Of a DNA stretch of 15,831 nucleotides, positions 15,819-15,831 are shown in pieces. The notes beneath the pieces were generated by a model. That model made no database searches. It worked only from the letters and a program-made list of their open reading frames with translations, and was not told the origin of the DNA. Each line of letters starts with the position of its first letter. The first letter of the stretch is position 1. Location of the stretch: contig MU646610.1 of NCBI GenBank assembly GCA_026770585.1, positions 250,999 to 266,829 of the forward strand, in the 5' to 3' direction. Source of the stretch: Baffinella frigidus (lineage: Eukaryota > Cryptophyceae > Cryptomonadales > Baffinellaceae). Made by a program: the position numbers and the translations under genes.

Positions 15819-15831
15819 CCCCCCCCCCCCC

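Overview
The window is nuclear DNA of a eukaryote. Open reading is broken into short exons by GT-AG introns of about 150 to 2,100 bp, and the introns are full of simple repeats and plant-type telomere-like TTTAGGG/CCCTAAA motifs. GC is moderately high. Long G or C runs are frequent and one sits at each end of the window. The style fits a microbial alga or related protist with TTTAGGG-type telomeres (for example a cryptophyte), but the species cannot be fixed from this sequence.

Four coding blocks can be supported. (1) Positions 23-3389, minus strand: exons of a right-handed beta-helix protein (1945-3389), followed downstream by phase-compatible helical exons (23-1697) that are probably the same gene and run off the window start. 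(2) Positions 3705-10114, plus strand: a complete eight-exon model of TRM6 (Gcd10), the non-catalytic subunit of the tRNA m1A58 methyltransferase; all splice phases agree and the protein is 605 aa. It diverges from block 1 across a gap of about 165 bp. (3) Positions 13199-14050, plus strand: the last exon of a degenerate AIG1/GIMAP-like P-loop protein with Arg at the usual P-loop Lys. (4) Positions 14253-15818, minus strand: the C-terminal exons of an unrecognised protein, tail to tail with block 3 and running off the window end.

The non-coding DNA is the most unusual part. At several places the 3' end of an exon, together with its 5' splice site, has been copied in tandem into the following intron. 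Some copies keep frame and splice signals, some have lost them, and in block 4 two copies seem to serve as donor and acceptor. TRM6 intron 7 also carries an inverted copy of the exon 7 donor that could pair with it and hide the 5' splice site. TRM6 intron 2 is a 2 kb array of about 225-bp units interrupted by a 192-bp element with terminal inverted repeats. Two copies of another inverted-repeat element lie in intron 7 and just past the TRM6 end. Every telomere-like block has its C-rich strand on the sense strand of the gene beside it, often just upstream of a 3' splice site. Gene models here are hand-built from frame, phase and splice motifs, with no transcript support.
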